Part shown: positions 1 through 10,478 of the stretch, piece after piece
Numbering within the stretch: the stretch's first letter is position 1
Layout: every line of letters starts with the position of its first letter
Assembly: GCA_963580455.1 (NCBI GenBank)
Contig: OY756958.1
Coordinates: 7,824,501-7,888,500, forward strand
Source of the DNA: Euonymus europaeus
Lineage: Eukaryota; Streptophyta; Magnoliopsida; Celastrales; Celastraceae
Length of the DNA stretch: 64,000 bases
Direction of reading: 5' to 3'
Notes under the pieces: model-generated
The model's database searches: none
Told to the model about the DNA's origin: nothing
The model's input: only the letters and a program-made list of their open reading frames with translations
Translations under genes and position numbers: made by a program

Positions 1-1501
1 ATTATTGAATAGAGTGGATGAAGAGCCTCAAAGGAAGACGGGCATTGCCCTAGCCGTGACTACTAAACCTAAAGGGGTCATGGCTTCGAAGGTGAAGGAT
101 GAAGAGAACTCTTCAAGTAGTGAAAGTGATGAGGATAGTGATGATGAGATGGCAATGATGGTGAAGAACTTCAAGAAGTTTGTGAAGAACAAAAGAGGAG
201 GATTCAAGAATAGGAAGTTCAAGGGAAAGGAGAAGGAAAGAGAGAAGCCATCTTGCTTCAATTGTGGCAAGGTTGGCCACTTCCAAGCCGAATGCCCCGA
301 AGCATCCAAGAAATCTCACAAGGGAAAAGGCAAAGAGAAGAAGAAGGCATTGAAAGCAACATGGGATGATTCATCATCAAGCTCATCAAGTGAGGATGAG
401 ATGGAGCGTAAGGCACACTTTTGTCTTATGGTAAAAGAGGAGAAAATTGACTCATCTTCTCAAGATGAGATGGTATGCTTCAAATCTTCATCCAATCCAT
501 GCCAATGGTACTTGGATAGTGGATGCTCAAGGCACATGAGTGGAGATCGAACCTTATTTACTTCATTCAAGGAAAAGAAGAATGGTGGTTATGTCACTTT
601 TGGAGACAATTCCAAGGGAAAGATTCTAGGCATAGGATCGGTTGGTAAGGGTTCCTTTTCTCTAGATGATTGTCTTTTGGTTGAAAGGTTACAATTTAAT
701 TTACTTAGCATTAGTCAATTAGCGGATAAAGGATATGATTCTTATTTTAAGAAAGGTAAATGTTGTATTATAGATGAGCATGATAATATCATTACATCCG
801 GTGTTAGAATAGGTCATATGTATACACTTGACTTGAATATGATGAATGATAATATGACATGTTTGATTTCTTCTAATGATGTTGTGTTGCATTGGCATAG
901 AAGTTTGGGTCATGTAGGTGTTTCTACTTTGAGAAAGCTTAGTTCAAAAGAATTAGTTAGAGGCTTACCCAAGCTGAAGTTTGGTGATTCAATTATATGT
1001 GAACATTGCATTAGAGGTAAGCAAATTAAGGAGTCTTTTAAATCAAAAAATGTTGTTTCTACTTCTAGGCCACTTCAACTATTGCATATTGATTTGTTTG
1101 GTCCTAGTAGGACAAAGAGTTTAGGTGGAAAGTATTATGCATTTGTTATTGTTGATGATTATTCAATATTTACTTGGTGTTTGTTTTTAGCTCATAAAAG
1201 TTATGCATTACATGAGTTTAAATCTTTCATTAAAAGAGTGCAAAATGAGCATGAATTGCATGTTTCCAAAATTAGGAGTGACCATGGAGGTGAATTTGAA
1301 AACTATGGATTTGATGTTTTATGTGACTCTTATGGTATTACACATAATTTTAGTGCACCTCGAACACCACAACAAAATGGAGTTGTTGAAAGGAAAAATA
1401 GGATACTGCAAGAGTTAGGCAGAACCATGATGCTTGAATATGCCTTACCTAAACACTTTTGGGCCGAAGTCATAAATAATACATGTTATGTCTCTAATAG
1501 G
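1..1501 (+). mobile_element. Copia retrotransposon fragment A (gag to integrase), cut at both ends
   Basis: A Ty1/Copia element fragment enters from the left window edge and stops about 1501, where an inverted copy of the same family begins. It carries late gag, protease, GAG-pre-integrase and most of integrase. Reverse transcriptase, RNase H and both LTRs are absent. Compared with its inverted partner it lacks exactly the partner's 899-bp segment at 2109-3007. The long acidic and lysine-rich gag with a coiled-coil region in the partner copy, and the long LTR of the partner, suggest a Sirevirus-like lineage; that assignment is inference. Confidence 0.9.
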
Positions 1502-1537
1502 TTGAAGTGGCCTGGAAGTAGAAACAACATTTTTTGA
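5..1537 (+). pseudogene. Copia gag-protease-integrase ORF, truncated (510 codons)
   Basis: The open frame is intact but incomplete. In order: an acidic serine-rich stretch, a lysine-rich stretch, a CCHC zinc knuckle (CFNCGKVGHFQAEC, about residues 84-97), an aspartic protease core (WYLDSGCSRHMSG, about 168-180), a GAG-pre-integrase zinc motif (HWHRSLGH ... CEHC, about 298-336) and the integrase catalytic core (HIDLFGP, IRSDHGGEFEN, PQQNGVVERKN) with the D-D-E residues in place. The last ten or so residues, after SNR, are read from the antisense of the neighbouring inverted copy, so the true protein end is missing. The first residues are also cut by the window edge. Not expected to be functional alone. 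Confidence 0.9.
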
Positions 1538-2108
1538 TTTAAAAGACTCCTTAATTTGCTTACCTCTAATGCAATGTTCACATATAATTGAATCACCAAA
1601 CTTCAACTTGGGTAAGCCTCTAACTTATTCTTTTGAACTAAGCTTTATTAAATTAGAAACACCTACATGACCAAATCTTCTTTGCCAATGCAACACAACA
1701 TTACTAGAAGAAATCAAACATGTCATATTATCATTCATCATATTCAAGTCAAAGTGCATACATATGACCTATTCTAACACCGGATGTAATGATATTATCA
1801 TGCTCATCTACAATACAACATTTACCTTTCTTAAAATGAGAATCATATCCTTTATCCGCTAATTGACTAATGCTAAGCAAATTAAATTGCAACCTTTCAA
1901 CCAAAAGACAATCACTTAGAGAAAAGGAACTCTTACCAATCGATCCTATGCCTAGAACCTTTCCCTTGGAATTGTCTCCAAAAGTTACATAAGCACCATT
2001 CTTCTTTTCCTTGAATGAAGTACATAAGGTTCGATCTCTACTCATGTGCCTTGAGCATCCACTATCCAAGTAACATTGGCATGGATTGGATGAAGACTTG
2101 AAGCATAC
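1502..2108 (-). pseudogene. Copia element B protease and pre-integrase relic
   Basis: The minus strand reads CYLDSGCSRHMSRDRT (protease, DSG active-site motif kept) and then the region matching the GAG-pre-integrase of fragment A. Only 1749-2069 is open; further along there are stop codons and small changes. It ends inside the integrase start, at the sequence matching 1070-1080 of fragment A, where the two copies meet. It is out of frame with the upstream gag reading of this copy by two nucleotides (see 2109-3007). Confidence 0.8.
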
Positions 2109-3007
2109 CTAACCATGTGAATTCAAAAGACTTTAGGTATCCAAACTTTGGATCCTTGAGGGTTAGATACAATAGCATAGACATTTAATTTAAGCACAAC
2201 ACTTGCATAATCAATTTTTTCATCATATTTCAAGCACTTTGGCACCCAAACCTTTTTCAAACTCACTTTCCTCACTCTAGGGTGTGTGGCGCTAGATGAA
2301 GATGCACCACCCAAGGGGTGAGCACCTTTGGCCTTGGCTTTTGAAGCCTTGGCCGAGCCTTGCATGGTCCTTGGAGCTTTAGTCAAGTCTCCTTTAGGTC
2401 TTACAAGCTTAACTGATACTTCATGTTCACATTTAGAACCATCAAGAGTCATAGCATCATAACCAAGTCCACTCCTATCTAAATAATGTCTTTGAGAGGC
2501 CAACATTTCATCCAATTTCAAGGAACTCATGGCAAATTTAGACAATTGAGTTTCTAGAAATCTATTCTTTTCTTTTATCATATCAAGCTCATGTTGCAAG
2601 GAAGTAGTATTGGAAAGCATCACACACTCATGTTCATCCCATGTAACTAATTCTTCTTCTAACTCAAGCACCCTAGCTTTAAGATGATCATAATCATGCA
2701 TATTTACATTTGAATTTTCAGCCATACAAGCATTCTCATAAAGCATAAGAGATTTTTCTTTTAAACACTTATTCTCATCAATCAAAACATCATGCTCAAG
2801 TATCATATCATCATTTTTAACACATATAGTAACATACTTGGCATTCAAATCCTCAAGTTCACTAACATGCATTTCATCATTTTTCATAAGTCTAGCATTT
2901 TCTTTCTTAAGTTGTTTGCACTTTCTAAGTAGCATACCATGAGAATGACATAAATCATCATAATTGGCATACAATTCATCATAGGTTAAAGGTGTAGAGT
3001 CTTTTAC
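2109..3007 (-). other. 899-bp gag coiled-coil segment with GT...AG ends, absent from fragment A
   Basis: On the minus strand this segment begins GTAAAAG directly after the codons for DEM and ends GGTTAG directly before GTATGCTTC. Fragment A has the flanks joined precisely at that point (around 470-475). The segment is open as a gag continuation of about 295 residues, rich in heptad-like leucine, glutamate and lysine (for example LELEEELVTWDEHE), then VWVPKC, and closes with a stop at 2123-2125. Its length is not a multiple of three. Removing it puts gag in frame with protease. It may be a removable intron or a plain deletion with 3-bp (GGT) microhomology. Confidence 0.6.
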
Positions 3008-3988
3008 CATCTCATCTTGAGAAGAAGAGTCAATTTTCTCCCCTTTTGCCATAAGACAAAAATGTGTCTTATGTTCCATCTCATCCTCACTTGATGAGCT
3101 TGAAGAAGAATCATCTCATGTAGCTTTTAAAGCTTTCTTCTTCTCCTAGCCTTTGCCCTTACGATATTTCTTTGTTGCCTTTGGACATTTAGCAATAAAG
3201 TGACCAACCTTGCCACAATTGAAACAAGTTGGTTTCTCTCTTTCCTTCTCCTTCTCCTTGCCTTTGAACTTTCGATTCTTGAATCCACCTCTCTTGTTCT
3301 TCACAAATTTTTTGAAATTCTTCACCATCATAGTCATCTCATCATCGCTATCCTCATCACTTTCACTACTTGAAGAACTCTCTTCATCCTTAACCTTAGA
3401 AGCCATGACGTCTTTAGATTTAGTAGTCACGAGGGCAATGCCCTTTTTCTTTTGAGGCTCTTCATCCAATCTATTCAACACTTTCATCTCATGAGTCATC
3501 AAGCTTCCAATAAGCTCATCCAACTTCAAAGTCTTCAAGCCTTTGGCCTCCTCGATGGCAGTCACCTTCTCACTCCAATTTCTAGGTAAGCTCCTTAGAA
3601 CTTTTTGCACCTTGTCTTGCATAGGTTAAGGTTTGCCAAGAGCATTCAAATCATTGTATATGCATGTCAACCTATTAAATATGTCACTAATGCATTCACC
3701 TTCAAGCATTTTAAACAATTCATACTTTTGCACTAACATGTTAATTTTGCAATCTTTAACTTGACTAGTTCCTTCATGCTTTAATTCTAGCATTTTTCAA
3801 ATCTCTTGAGCATTAGTACATGCACTAATATGATCATACTCACCCCTAGCTAATGCAATGTGTAGCAAATTAATTGCCCTCTCATTTAAACTTACCTTTT
3901 TATCATCACTCTCACTATACTCACTCTCCAACTTAGAAACTAACTCTTCACCAACCTTTTTAGTAGGAATGAAAAGTCCATTCTCTAT
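3008..3988 (-). pseudogene. Copia element B gag (UBN2 family) with zinc knuckle, broken by stops
   Basis: From 3988 down, the minus strand reads UBN2-type gag: SLNERAINLLHIAL, YELFKMLEGE, IFNRLTCIYND, then VLRSLPRNWSEKVTAI and LDELIGSLMTHE, followed by the acidic serine stretch, lysine-rich stretch and CCHC knuckle CFNCGKVGHFIAKC (about 3195-3240). One in-frame stop lies in the UBN2 region near 3800, another near 3627, and one between 3080 and 3150. The N-terminus lies on the far side of element C (10273-10466). Confidence 0.85.
3984..3988. repeat. Target-site duplication TCTAT, left copy (Copia element C)
   Basis: TCTAT stands directly before the LTR start TGTTAAG, and the same five bases follow the 3' LTR end CTTACA at 10273-10277. 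Five-base duplications are usual for Copia insertions. The flanks rejoin as continuous gag of element B. Confidence 0.9.
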
Positions 3989-5798
3989 TGTTAAGTGATG
4001 GATACTATGTTTTTAGTTTGGGTTATATGGGCTTATACATGAGTTTTGTGTATTGGGATGGTTGGTATTTTTTTATACCAAAAAGAGATGATATATATAA
4101 CTCTTATTCCTTGTAACCCTAGAATTCAATTGAGAGAAAATAAGAACACTGCAGCCGCCGTAGACGTAGGCATCATTGACCGAACCACGTTAAAATCTTG
4201 TGTCTCTTGCTTGATTTCTTTCTTTCCTGACTGATTGATGTTATGTCGTTAGTAACAATTTAAAATATACTTACAAATGTACAATTAATATATAGTGAAC
4301 AAGTAAGAGTCGATCCCACAAGGAGTGATGCTAATAGATATACAATCTAACACTTGAATATAATTAATACAATTATAAAAGGGGGAAAATGGGGGTTAAA
4401 TCTTTTTATAGATAAAAATTAAGACAAATAAATTGACGTTGAGAACAAGAATGAGAATTGATATTAATGAAAACAATAGCTAAGACTCACTCTCCACCAC
4501 AAAACATTCAAACAATTTATAAGAAATAATAGACTAACAATTTTAACAAGCATATGATAACAACATTCACAACAAGGTCATGGCCAAACTCAAGTTGTAT
4601 GATTCTCTCTTATATGCATGTAAAGTGTATGGCGTCTACCTCATTACGTGTATTCTTAATCGAAATCTAGCATGGCGTCTGCATCAATCAACAATCAAGA
4701 ATCCAATAAGAGCAAAGAGAATATGAATGTCACAAGAATTCTAATACATGGTATTTGTACTTAGGTATTCAAGAATTGATTTTTCATAATTCATTTTCAA
4801 CTGAATTATATGTTGCAAGAAAGAACATATTCAACAAGGAAATTGACCATGTTCTACAACAATTAATTCTAATACATGTTTCAAAGTTAGCTACTCAAAG
4901 AAATACAATACTAGAACTCACATAACATGGAAAAATCAAAATCATCATGCTTGTAGAAATTGAAATCCACGCAACTTATAAAATTGAAAGCATGCTTAGG
5001 GCTTCAAGACAAGCCCTAACTAACAAGAGTTTAGTTATACATAACCAAATAAAACATGAAACATAAAAACATAATTACAAACACAAGCCTTGTTTTCTTC
5101 TTTTCCTTCTCCTCTTTTTGCTTCCACTCCTTCTCCAAGCTCCCTCTTCTACTCCTTCTCCTCTCTATTTATAGAGAAATGAGCACATAGTGGAGGAGTT
5201 AGTGCCATATTTTGGTGGTGGATTTTCCATCAAATTTGTGTGGTGGATTGTCCACTCTTTGAATGGAAATGGTATCATCAATGACATCAACTTCCAATTA
5301 CACACTAATCTTGTAACTGCATTCTGAGCCTAAACTAAGCCTATTATGAACTCAAACCCTTCATCAATATTGTAGATACAAATGTGTAGATAATTATGGG
5401 CTTTTGAATCACTCAATGTGGACATCAGATACTCAAGTTATGGGCTTCTAAAGGTCTGGTCTGCAAACAGAAATTCTGCTTCGGATATAACTTCCAAACT
5501 TGACTTTGAGGCAACCTTTAGAGGCCCAAACGAACTCTGATTTTTGTGAACCAGCACATCCTGCAAAGCTTGAAGTGTCCTCTAAAAATTTGTTGAAGAT
5601 CAAATCTCATTCCGACAGCTCTTACTACCTCTTAACCTGCAAAACATCCAAGAAGATCTTAAGTACAATAATCTTAAAAATTCAGCTTTACGCACAATTT
5701 CTTGGCATTGCTTTGGTAATATTTTATCACTTTAAAAACATATATTTTGGCACTTATCAATTGATTGATTGATTGATTGTGCTTAATCCGTCCTTACA
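3989..5798 (+). repeat. 5' LTR of Copia C, interrupted by a TG...CA insertion
   Basis: 3989-4238 and 5765-5798 together match the 3' LTR at 9980-10272, including TTATATGGGCTTATACATGAG, CTTGTAACCCTAGAATT, CTGCAGCCGCCGT and the GATTGATTGATTG tail. The LTR begins TGTTAAG and ends CTTACA. Between them lies the 1521-bp insertion. A tiny deletion near the start distinguishes the two LTRs. Confidence 0.9.
4239..5759. mobile_element. Solo-LTR-like insertion (TG...CA, 1521 bp) inside the Copia C 5' LTR
   Basis: It starts TGTTATGTCGTTAG and ends GGCACTTATCA, with ATTGA on both sides (4234-4238 and 5760-5764). Removing it restores the LTR seen at 9980-10272. TG...CA ends plus a 5-bp duplication fit a solo LTR of some LTR retrotransposon. 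No coding domain was recognised inside. It contains GAGTCGATCCCACAAGGAG (about 4310-4330), a motif I have seen in plant LTR-type repeats, though I cannot name the family. No second LTR or internal region is visible, so intra-element recombination is likely. Confidence 0.75.
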
Positions 5799-5799
5799 A

Positions 5800-5813
5800 T
5801 TGGTATCGGAGCC
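5800..5813 (+). promoter_or_regulatory. Primer binding site of Copia C (tRNA-Met type)
   Basis: TTGGTATCGGAGCC follows the LTR end CTTACA by one base. It matches the usual plant Copia primer site (TGGTATCAGAGC), complementary to the 3' end of initiator tRNA-Met, with one change (A to G). Confidence 0.85.
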
Positions 5814-6077
5814 GGATCGATAGCGAGAGAGATCAAGAGTTGGGTGGTGTTTGAATCAAAGTTGCTGGCAAACAACTGAGACGGAATTGTTTGGCTATTC
5901 GAGTGAGTGGAGTTGACTGGTGGCGCAGCTTGAGTTGAAAAATACTGATCTTTGTGTTCTTTGATTTGGGTATTAAATTGAAGAACAACGAATTGCCTTT
6001 TTTTTTACTATGTGACGTTGAAGACCAAAAAGCTTGTGTAATTGGACCAAGTTAATTGAGATCTAATTTGAGTGGGA

Positions 6078-6928
6078 GCTATGGCTACCGATGAAGCAAA
6101 AGTTGCTGGGTTTGAGAAATTTGATGGTACTGACTTGAGGATTTCTTGTATGAGAAGAAGTTGCACTTGCCTCTTCTTGGTAAGCAACCAGAAAAGATGC
6201 TCGATGATGAGTGGAAGCTTTTATACAGACAAGTGTTAGGAGATATTCGATTGACTCTAACACGAAGTGTTGCTCACAATGTTGCTAAGGCGGCAACTAC
6301 GAAAGAGCTTATGGATACATTGTCAGAGATGTATGAGACGCCAACTACGAATCACAAAGTTCACTTGATGAAAAAACTGTTCAATTTGAAGATGCAAGAA
6401 GATACTCCTGTCGCAAAGCACTTGAATGAGTTCAATGATATTGTAAATCAATTGGAGTCGGTTGAAATTGATTTTGAAGATGAAGTGCGGGCATTGATTG
6501 TCTTGGCATCTTTGCCAAATAGTTGGGAGACTATGAGAACAGCTGTGAGCAATTCTACTGGCAAACAGAAACTTACCTATGGTGCTGTGAGAGATCAGAT
6601 TTTGAGTGAAGAATCCAGAAGAAAGGATGCTGGAGAATCCTTAAATTCTGGTTCAGCCTTGAATGTTAATGACAGAGGCAGACAGTCAGACAGAAGTAGA
6701 CAGTCATATAGGAATTCTGGTCGCAGTAAATCCAGGTCAGGGAGAGGAATAAGTAAGTCTCATTCTGGCAAGAAGGATGATTGTTGGCATTGTGGCAAAC
6801 AAGGTCACATTAAGAAAAATTGTTGGTCTTTAAAGAAGAAAGACAACAAGAAGGATGATGTTAATGCAGTTACCAATGATACACATGATGCTTTGTTGTT
6901 ATCTGTTGAATCACATTCGGATTTTTAG
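6078..6928 (+). pseudogene. Copia C gag (UBN2 family), frameshifted at the start
   Basis: Capsid-like gag. The likely start is ATG at 6081 (MATDEAKVAGFEKFDG). A small deletion around 6140 then shifts the frame, and the main open part begins near 6146. UBN2 features follow: LMDTLSEMYETPTTN, LFNLKMQEDTPVAKHL, LASLPNSWETM. A basic Arg/Ser stretch and a CCHC knuckle (CWHCGKQGHIKKNC, 6784-6825) come next. A TAG at 6926 ends the frame directly before the protease motif. In an intact element gag and pol would be one polyprotein. Confidence 0.9.
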
Positions 6929-7293
6929 TTTTTCGATTCAGGGGCTTCCTTCCATACTATGGCACACCGAGAGATCATGCAGAACTATGTGACTAGTGAT
7001 TTTGGGAAGGTGTACTTAGCTGATGGTGAAGAGTTGAAGATTGTAGGTATGGGAGAAGTTAGAATCAAGTGTTCGACTGGTTCAGTTTGGGTTCTACAAA
7101 AGGTTAGACATATTCCGCAGTTGAAGAAAAATTTGATTTCAGTTGGTCAGTTGGATGACAGTGGCTATTCTGTTAGATTTGGTGCTGGTGCATGGACAGT
7201 GACTAAGGGAGCAATGGTAGTTGCTTGAGGTATGAAAACTGGCACTCTATATATGAATACTAATTGCACTGGTACAATTTCTGTTGCATAGTG
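6929..7293 (+). pseudogene. Copia C protease region
   Basis: Directly after the TAG, the same frame reads FFDSGASFHT (aspartic protease, DSG). It continues through VYLADGEELKIVGMG and LKKNLISVGQLDDSGY, typical of the pepsin-like protease domain of Copia pol. A TGA at 7226 and a second stop at about 7290 break it before the GAG-pre-integrase domain. Confidence 0.85.
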
Positions 7294-7299
7294 ACTTAG

Positions 7300-9950
7300 T
7301 GACTCAACTCTATGGTATGAGAGGCTTGGTCACATGAGTCTAAAGGGTATGAAAGAACTTGTGACAAAGGAAAAACTTCCTGGAGTTCATAAAATTCACC
7401 TTGATATGTGTGAGAGTTGTATTATGGGAAAGCAGAAGAAACTCAATTTTCTGATAGGTGGAAGAACATTGAGGAAGAATAAGCTTGACTTGGTACATAC
7501 TGATGTATGGGGGCCTTCTCCAGTTACTTCTCTTGGTGGCTCCAAGTATTATGTCACTTTTATTGATGATTTCAGTAGAAAATTGTGGGTTTATTTTATG
7601 AAAAATAAATCTAATTTATTTGGTATATTCAAGAAGTGGAAAGCTCTTGTTGAGACTAAAACTGGTTTGAAATTGAGGTGTCTGAGATCCGATAATGGTG
7701 GGGAATATGTTGATAGTGGTTTTAAGGAGTATTGTGTTATACATGGGATTAGGATGGAGAGAACAATCCCAGGAACACCGCAGCAGAATGGTGTTGCAGA
7801 ACGTATGAACAAAACTATCAATGAACGTGCTAGAAGTATGAGAATTCATTCGGGACTGCCTAAGATGTTTTGGGCTGATGTAGTTAACATTGCAGCTTAT
7901 CTCATCAATCGAAGTCCGTCAATTCCACTTGAGAATAAACTGCCTGAAGAAGTTTGGAGTGGTAAAGAGGTAAGACTTTCACACCTTAGAGTGTTTGGTT
8001 GTGTTTCTTATGTACATGTTGATTTTGATAATCGCAGCAAGCTTGATGCAAAATCAAGAAAGTATTTCTTCATTGGTTATGGAGATGAACAGTTTGGCTA
8101 TAGGTTTTGGGATGATCATAACCGAAAGATTAACAGAAGTCGAAATGTGATTTTTCATGAGAGTGTGATGTACAAAGATAAGCCTGATGATAATGTGAAA
8201 GAAGTAAAGAAGCCTGAAACGATTCATATCGATATTCCTGAGTCTACATCGATTGAGCAAGAAGTAGGCATTTCTGTCATTCCACAGGATGGTGATGATG
8301 AACCAACCACTCCTCTAGTTGGTCTACGGAGGTATACTAGAACAGTAAGAGCTCCTGAATGTTATTCTCCTTCTTTACATTATATCTTGTTGACTGATAA
8401 TGGTGAGCCAGAAAGCTTTGCAGAAGCTAAACAGGATGTAAATGTGAAAAAGTGGGAGCTGGCCATGAAAGAAGAAATGGATTCTTTGATGAAGAATCAG
8501 ACGTGGGAGTTAGTGAAACTACCAGCAGAAAAGAAGGTTTTGCACAACAAATGGGTGTACCGGGTTAAGACAGAACATGATGGCAGTAAACGGTACAAGG
8601 CTAGACTGGTTGTAAAAGGTTTTGAACAAAGGTATGGCATCGATTATTCTGAAATTTTCTCTCCTGTAGTAAAGATGCCTACAATCAGGATGGTACTAGG
8701 AATGGTGGCTAGTGAGAATTTACATCTGGAGCAGTTAGATGTAAAGATAGCTTTTCTTCATGGTGAATTGGAGAAAGTGATTTATATGCATCAGCCAGAA
8801 GGTTTCTTAGTACAAGGAAAAAAAAACTTGTGTGTAAACTGAAGAAGAGCTTGTATGGTTTGGAGCAAGCTCCAAGACAGTGGAATTTGAAGTTTGATAA
8901 CTTCATGATTAGTTCAGGTTACACTAGAAGTGAGCAAGATCATTACTGCTATTTTAAACGGTTTGAAAACTCATATTATTTTGCTGTTATATGTCAATGA
9001 CATGTTGATTGCAGGATCAAGCATCAAGGAGATTAATCATTTGAAACAGCAGCTATCAAGCCAATTTGAAATGAAGGATTTAGGGAATGCTAAGAAAATT
9101 CTTGGAATGAGAATTACAAGAGACAGAACCAAAGGTACTTTAAAACTTTCTCAATTTGAGTATGTGACGAAATTTTTGAGCAGGTTTAATATGGACAAAG
9201 CAAAGCCAGTTGCTACACCTTTGGGGAGTCATCTAAAATTGTGTAAGGATCAATCACCTAGAAGTGATGAAGAGTGGGAGCAAATGAGTAAAGTTCCTTA
9301 TGCTTCTGCTATTGGTTCCCTTATGTATGCTATGATTTGCACTCGGTCAGATATTGCTCATGTAGTGGGAGTAGTTAGCAGGTATATGAGTAATCCAGGA
9401 AGAAAGCACTGAGAGGCTGTGAAGTGGATTATGAGATACTTGTGTGGAACTGTAGATTATGGATTTTTTACTTCCGGTGAATTGAAGTTGGAAGGGTTTG
9501 TAGATGCTGATTTGGCTGGTTACTTTGACAGTTGTAAAAGCACTACAAGCTATGTTTTTTACCTTGGGAGGTACTGTTGTTTCTTGGAGTTCCAAGTTAC
9601 AGAAGGTTGTTGCTTTATCTTCTACTGAAGCAGAGTATGTTGCTATAACAGAAGTTGCGAAGGAGATGGAGTGATTGCAAGAATTGATGGAAGAGTTGGG
9701 AAAAGGAAGGGGTAAGGGTGTTCTCTACAATGACAGTCAGAGTCGTATATTCCTTGCCAAGAATCCTGCCTTCCATTCTAATACCAAACACATTCGGAGA
9801 AGGTATCATTATAACTGCCAAGTTCTCAAGGAAGGTTTATTGAAGCTTGAGAAGGTTAGTGGGAATGAAAATCCAGCGGATGCTTTGACGAAGAGTGTGA
9901 CTGTTGGTAAGCTGGAGCTATGCAAGGCTTCAGTTGGTCTTCTAGCTTGA
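7300..9950 (+). pseudogene. Copia C integrase, reverse transcriptase and RNase H, broken
   Basis: 7334-8842 is open: pre-integrase zinc motif (CESCIMGKQKK), integrase core (HTDVWGP, LRSDNGGEY, PQQNGVAERMN: D-D-E kept), then RT (NKWVYRVKTEHDGS, RYKARLVVKGFEQRYGIDY). A frameshift in an A-run near 8818 breaks the frame. RT resumes at about 8930, with the catalytic box as YVND (8990-9001) in place of the usual YVDD. Another stop follows PGRKH at 9410, and a further frameshift lies in RNase H (FVDADLAGYFD, about 9500-9530). The C-terminus is open at 9675-9950 (NPADALTKSV). Not functional. Confidence 0.92.
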
Positions 9951-9979
9951 AAATGAAGATTAAGGCTGCTGTGTGTTGG

Positions 9980-10272
9980 TGTCAGTAATGGTGTGACTAA
10001 TGTAATTGTTTTTAGTTGGGGTTATATGGGCTTATACATGAGTTTTGTGTATTGGGCTGGTTGGTATTTTTTTTATACCAAAAAGAGGGGATATATATAT
10101 ATATATAACCCTTATTCCTTGTAACCCTAGAATTTAATTAAGAAAAAATAAGAACACTGCAGCCGCCGTGGACGTAGGCATCATTGGCCGAACCACGTTA
10201 AAATTTTGTGTCTCTTGCTTAATTTCTTACTTGCCTGACTGATTGATTGATTGTGCTTAATTCGTCCTTACA
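9980..10272 (+). repeat. 3' LTR of Copia C
   Basis: A 293-bp LTR running from TGTCAGTAATGG to CTTACA. It contains an (AT)n run at about 10091-10107, a CTTGTAACCCTAGAATTTAA motif and a CTGCAGCCGCCGT block shared with the 5' LTR. It is followed by the duplicated TCTAT. The upstream polypurine tract is not clear. Confidence 0.9.
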
Positions 10273-10466
10273 TCTATAACTCTCCATAATGCCATGTCTA
10301 TACTCCTAAGGAAAATTCTCATCCTATTCTTCCAAAAACCATAATCCTTCCCATAAAAAAAAGGTGGCCTATTTGATGACAAGCCCTCACCATCATATGG
10401 TCTAGTATTAGTGTAAGCAATTTGATCTAAGCTAGAATGTTAATTCTAATGCTTTGCTAACCTCCC
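10273..10466 (-). pseudogene. Copia element B gag N-terminus, separated from the rest by element C
   Basis: The minus strand from about 10400 to 10273 reads FYGKDYGFWKNRMR, then IFLRSIDMALWRVID, and continues in sense into the gag at 3988. This is the conserved N-terminal tryptophan-rich start of UBN2-type Copia gag. The reading is short but unmistakable once the element C insertion is removed. Confidence 0.8.
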
Positions 10467-10478
10467 TCTGATACCAAT
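10467..10478 (-). promoter_or_regulatory. Primer binding site of Copia element B (tRNA-Met type)
   Basis: The minus strand reads TTGGTATCAGAG, a perfect match to the standard initiator tRNA-Met primer site, directly downstream of an LTR end GATTTCA at 10480. This fixes the border between LTR and internal region of element B. Confidence 0.9.

Larger units (their letters stand above)
1502..3988 (-). mobile_element. Copia element B (same family as A), inverted; continues beyond the insertion at 10273
   Basis: On the minus strand this holds integrase start, protease, coiled-coil gag C-terminus, zinc knuckle and UBN2 gag, running from 3988 down to 1502. It is interrupted at 3988/3989 by Copia element C. 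The gag resumes at 10273, where the minus strand reads IFLRSIDMALW and joins in sense with the NGLFIPTKKVGEELVSK stretch at about 3930-3985. The flanking TCTAT is duplicated (3984-3988 and 10273-10277). The 3' half (rest of integrase, RT, 3' LTR) is missing at the junction with fragment A. Confidence 0.9.
3989..10272 (+). mobile_element. Copia retrotransposon C, full length but decayed, inserted in element B gag
   Basis: A complete LTR-to-LTR Ty1/Copia element: 5' LTR (3989-5798, split by an insertion), initiator-tRNA-Met-type primer site (5800-5813), gag, protease, integrase, RT, RNase H and 3' LTR (9980-10272). It is flanked by TCTAT. The coding region carries several stops and frameshifts, so it is not autonomous. 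A deletion derivative of the same family lies at 61366-62495 on the minus strand. Confidence 0.93.

Noticed and set aside
28..319. Minus-strand open frames over the Copia fragment A gag
   Set aside because: They are antisense of the acidic and lysine-rich gag region; low-complexity codons on + give long antisense frames.
3210..3455. Plus-strand open frame inside element B gag
   Set aside because: Antisense shadow of the zinc-knuckle and serine-rich gag read on minus.
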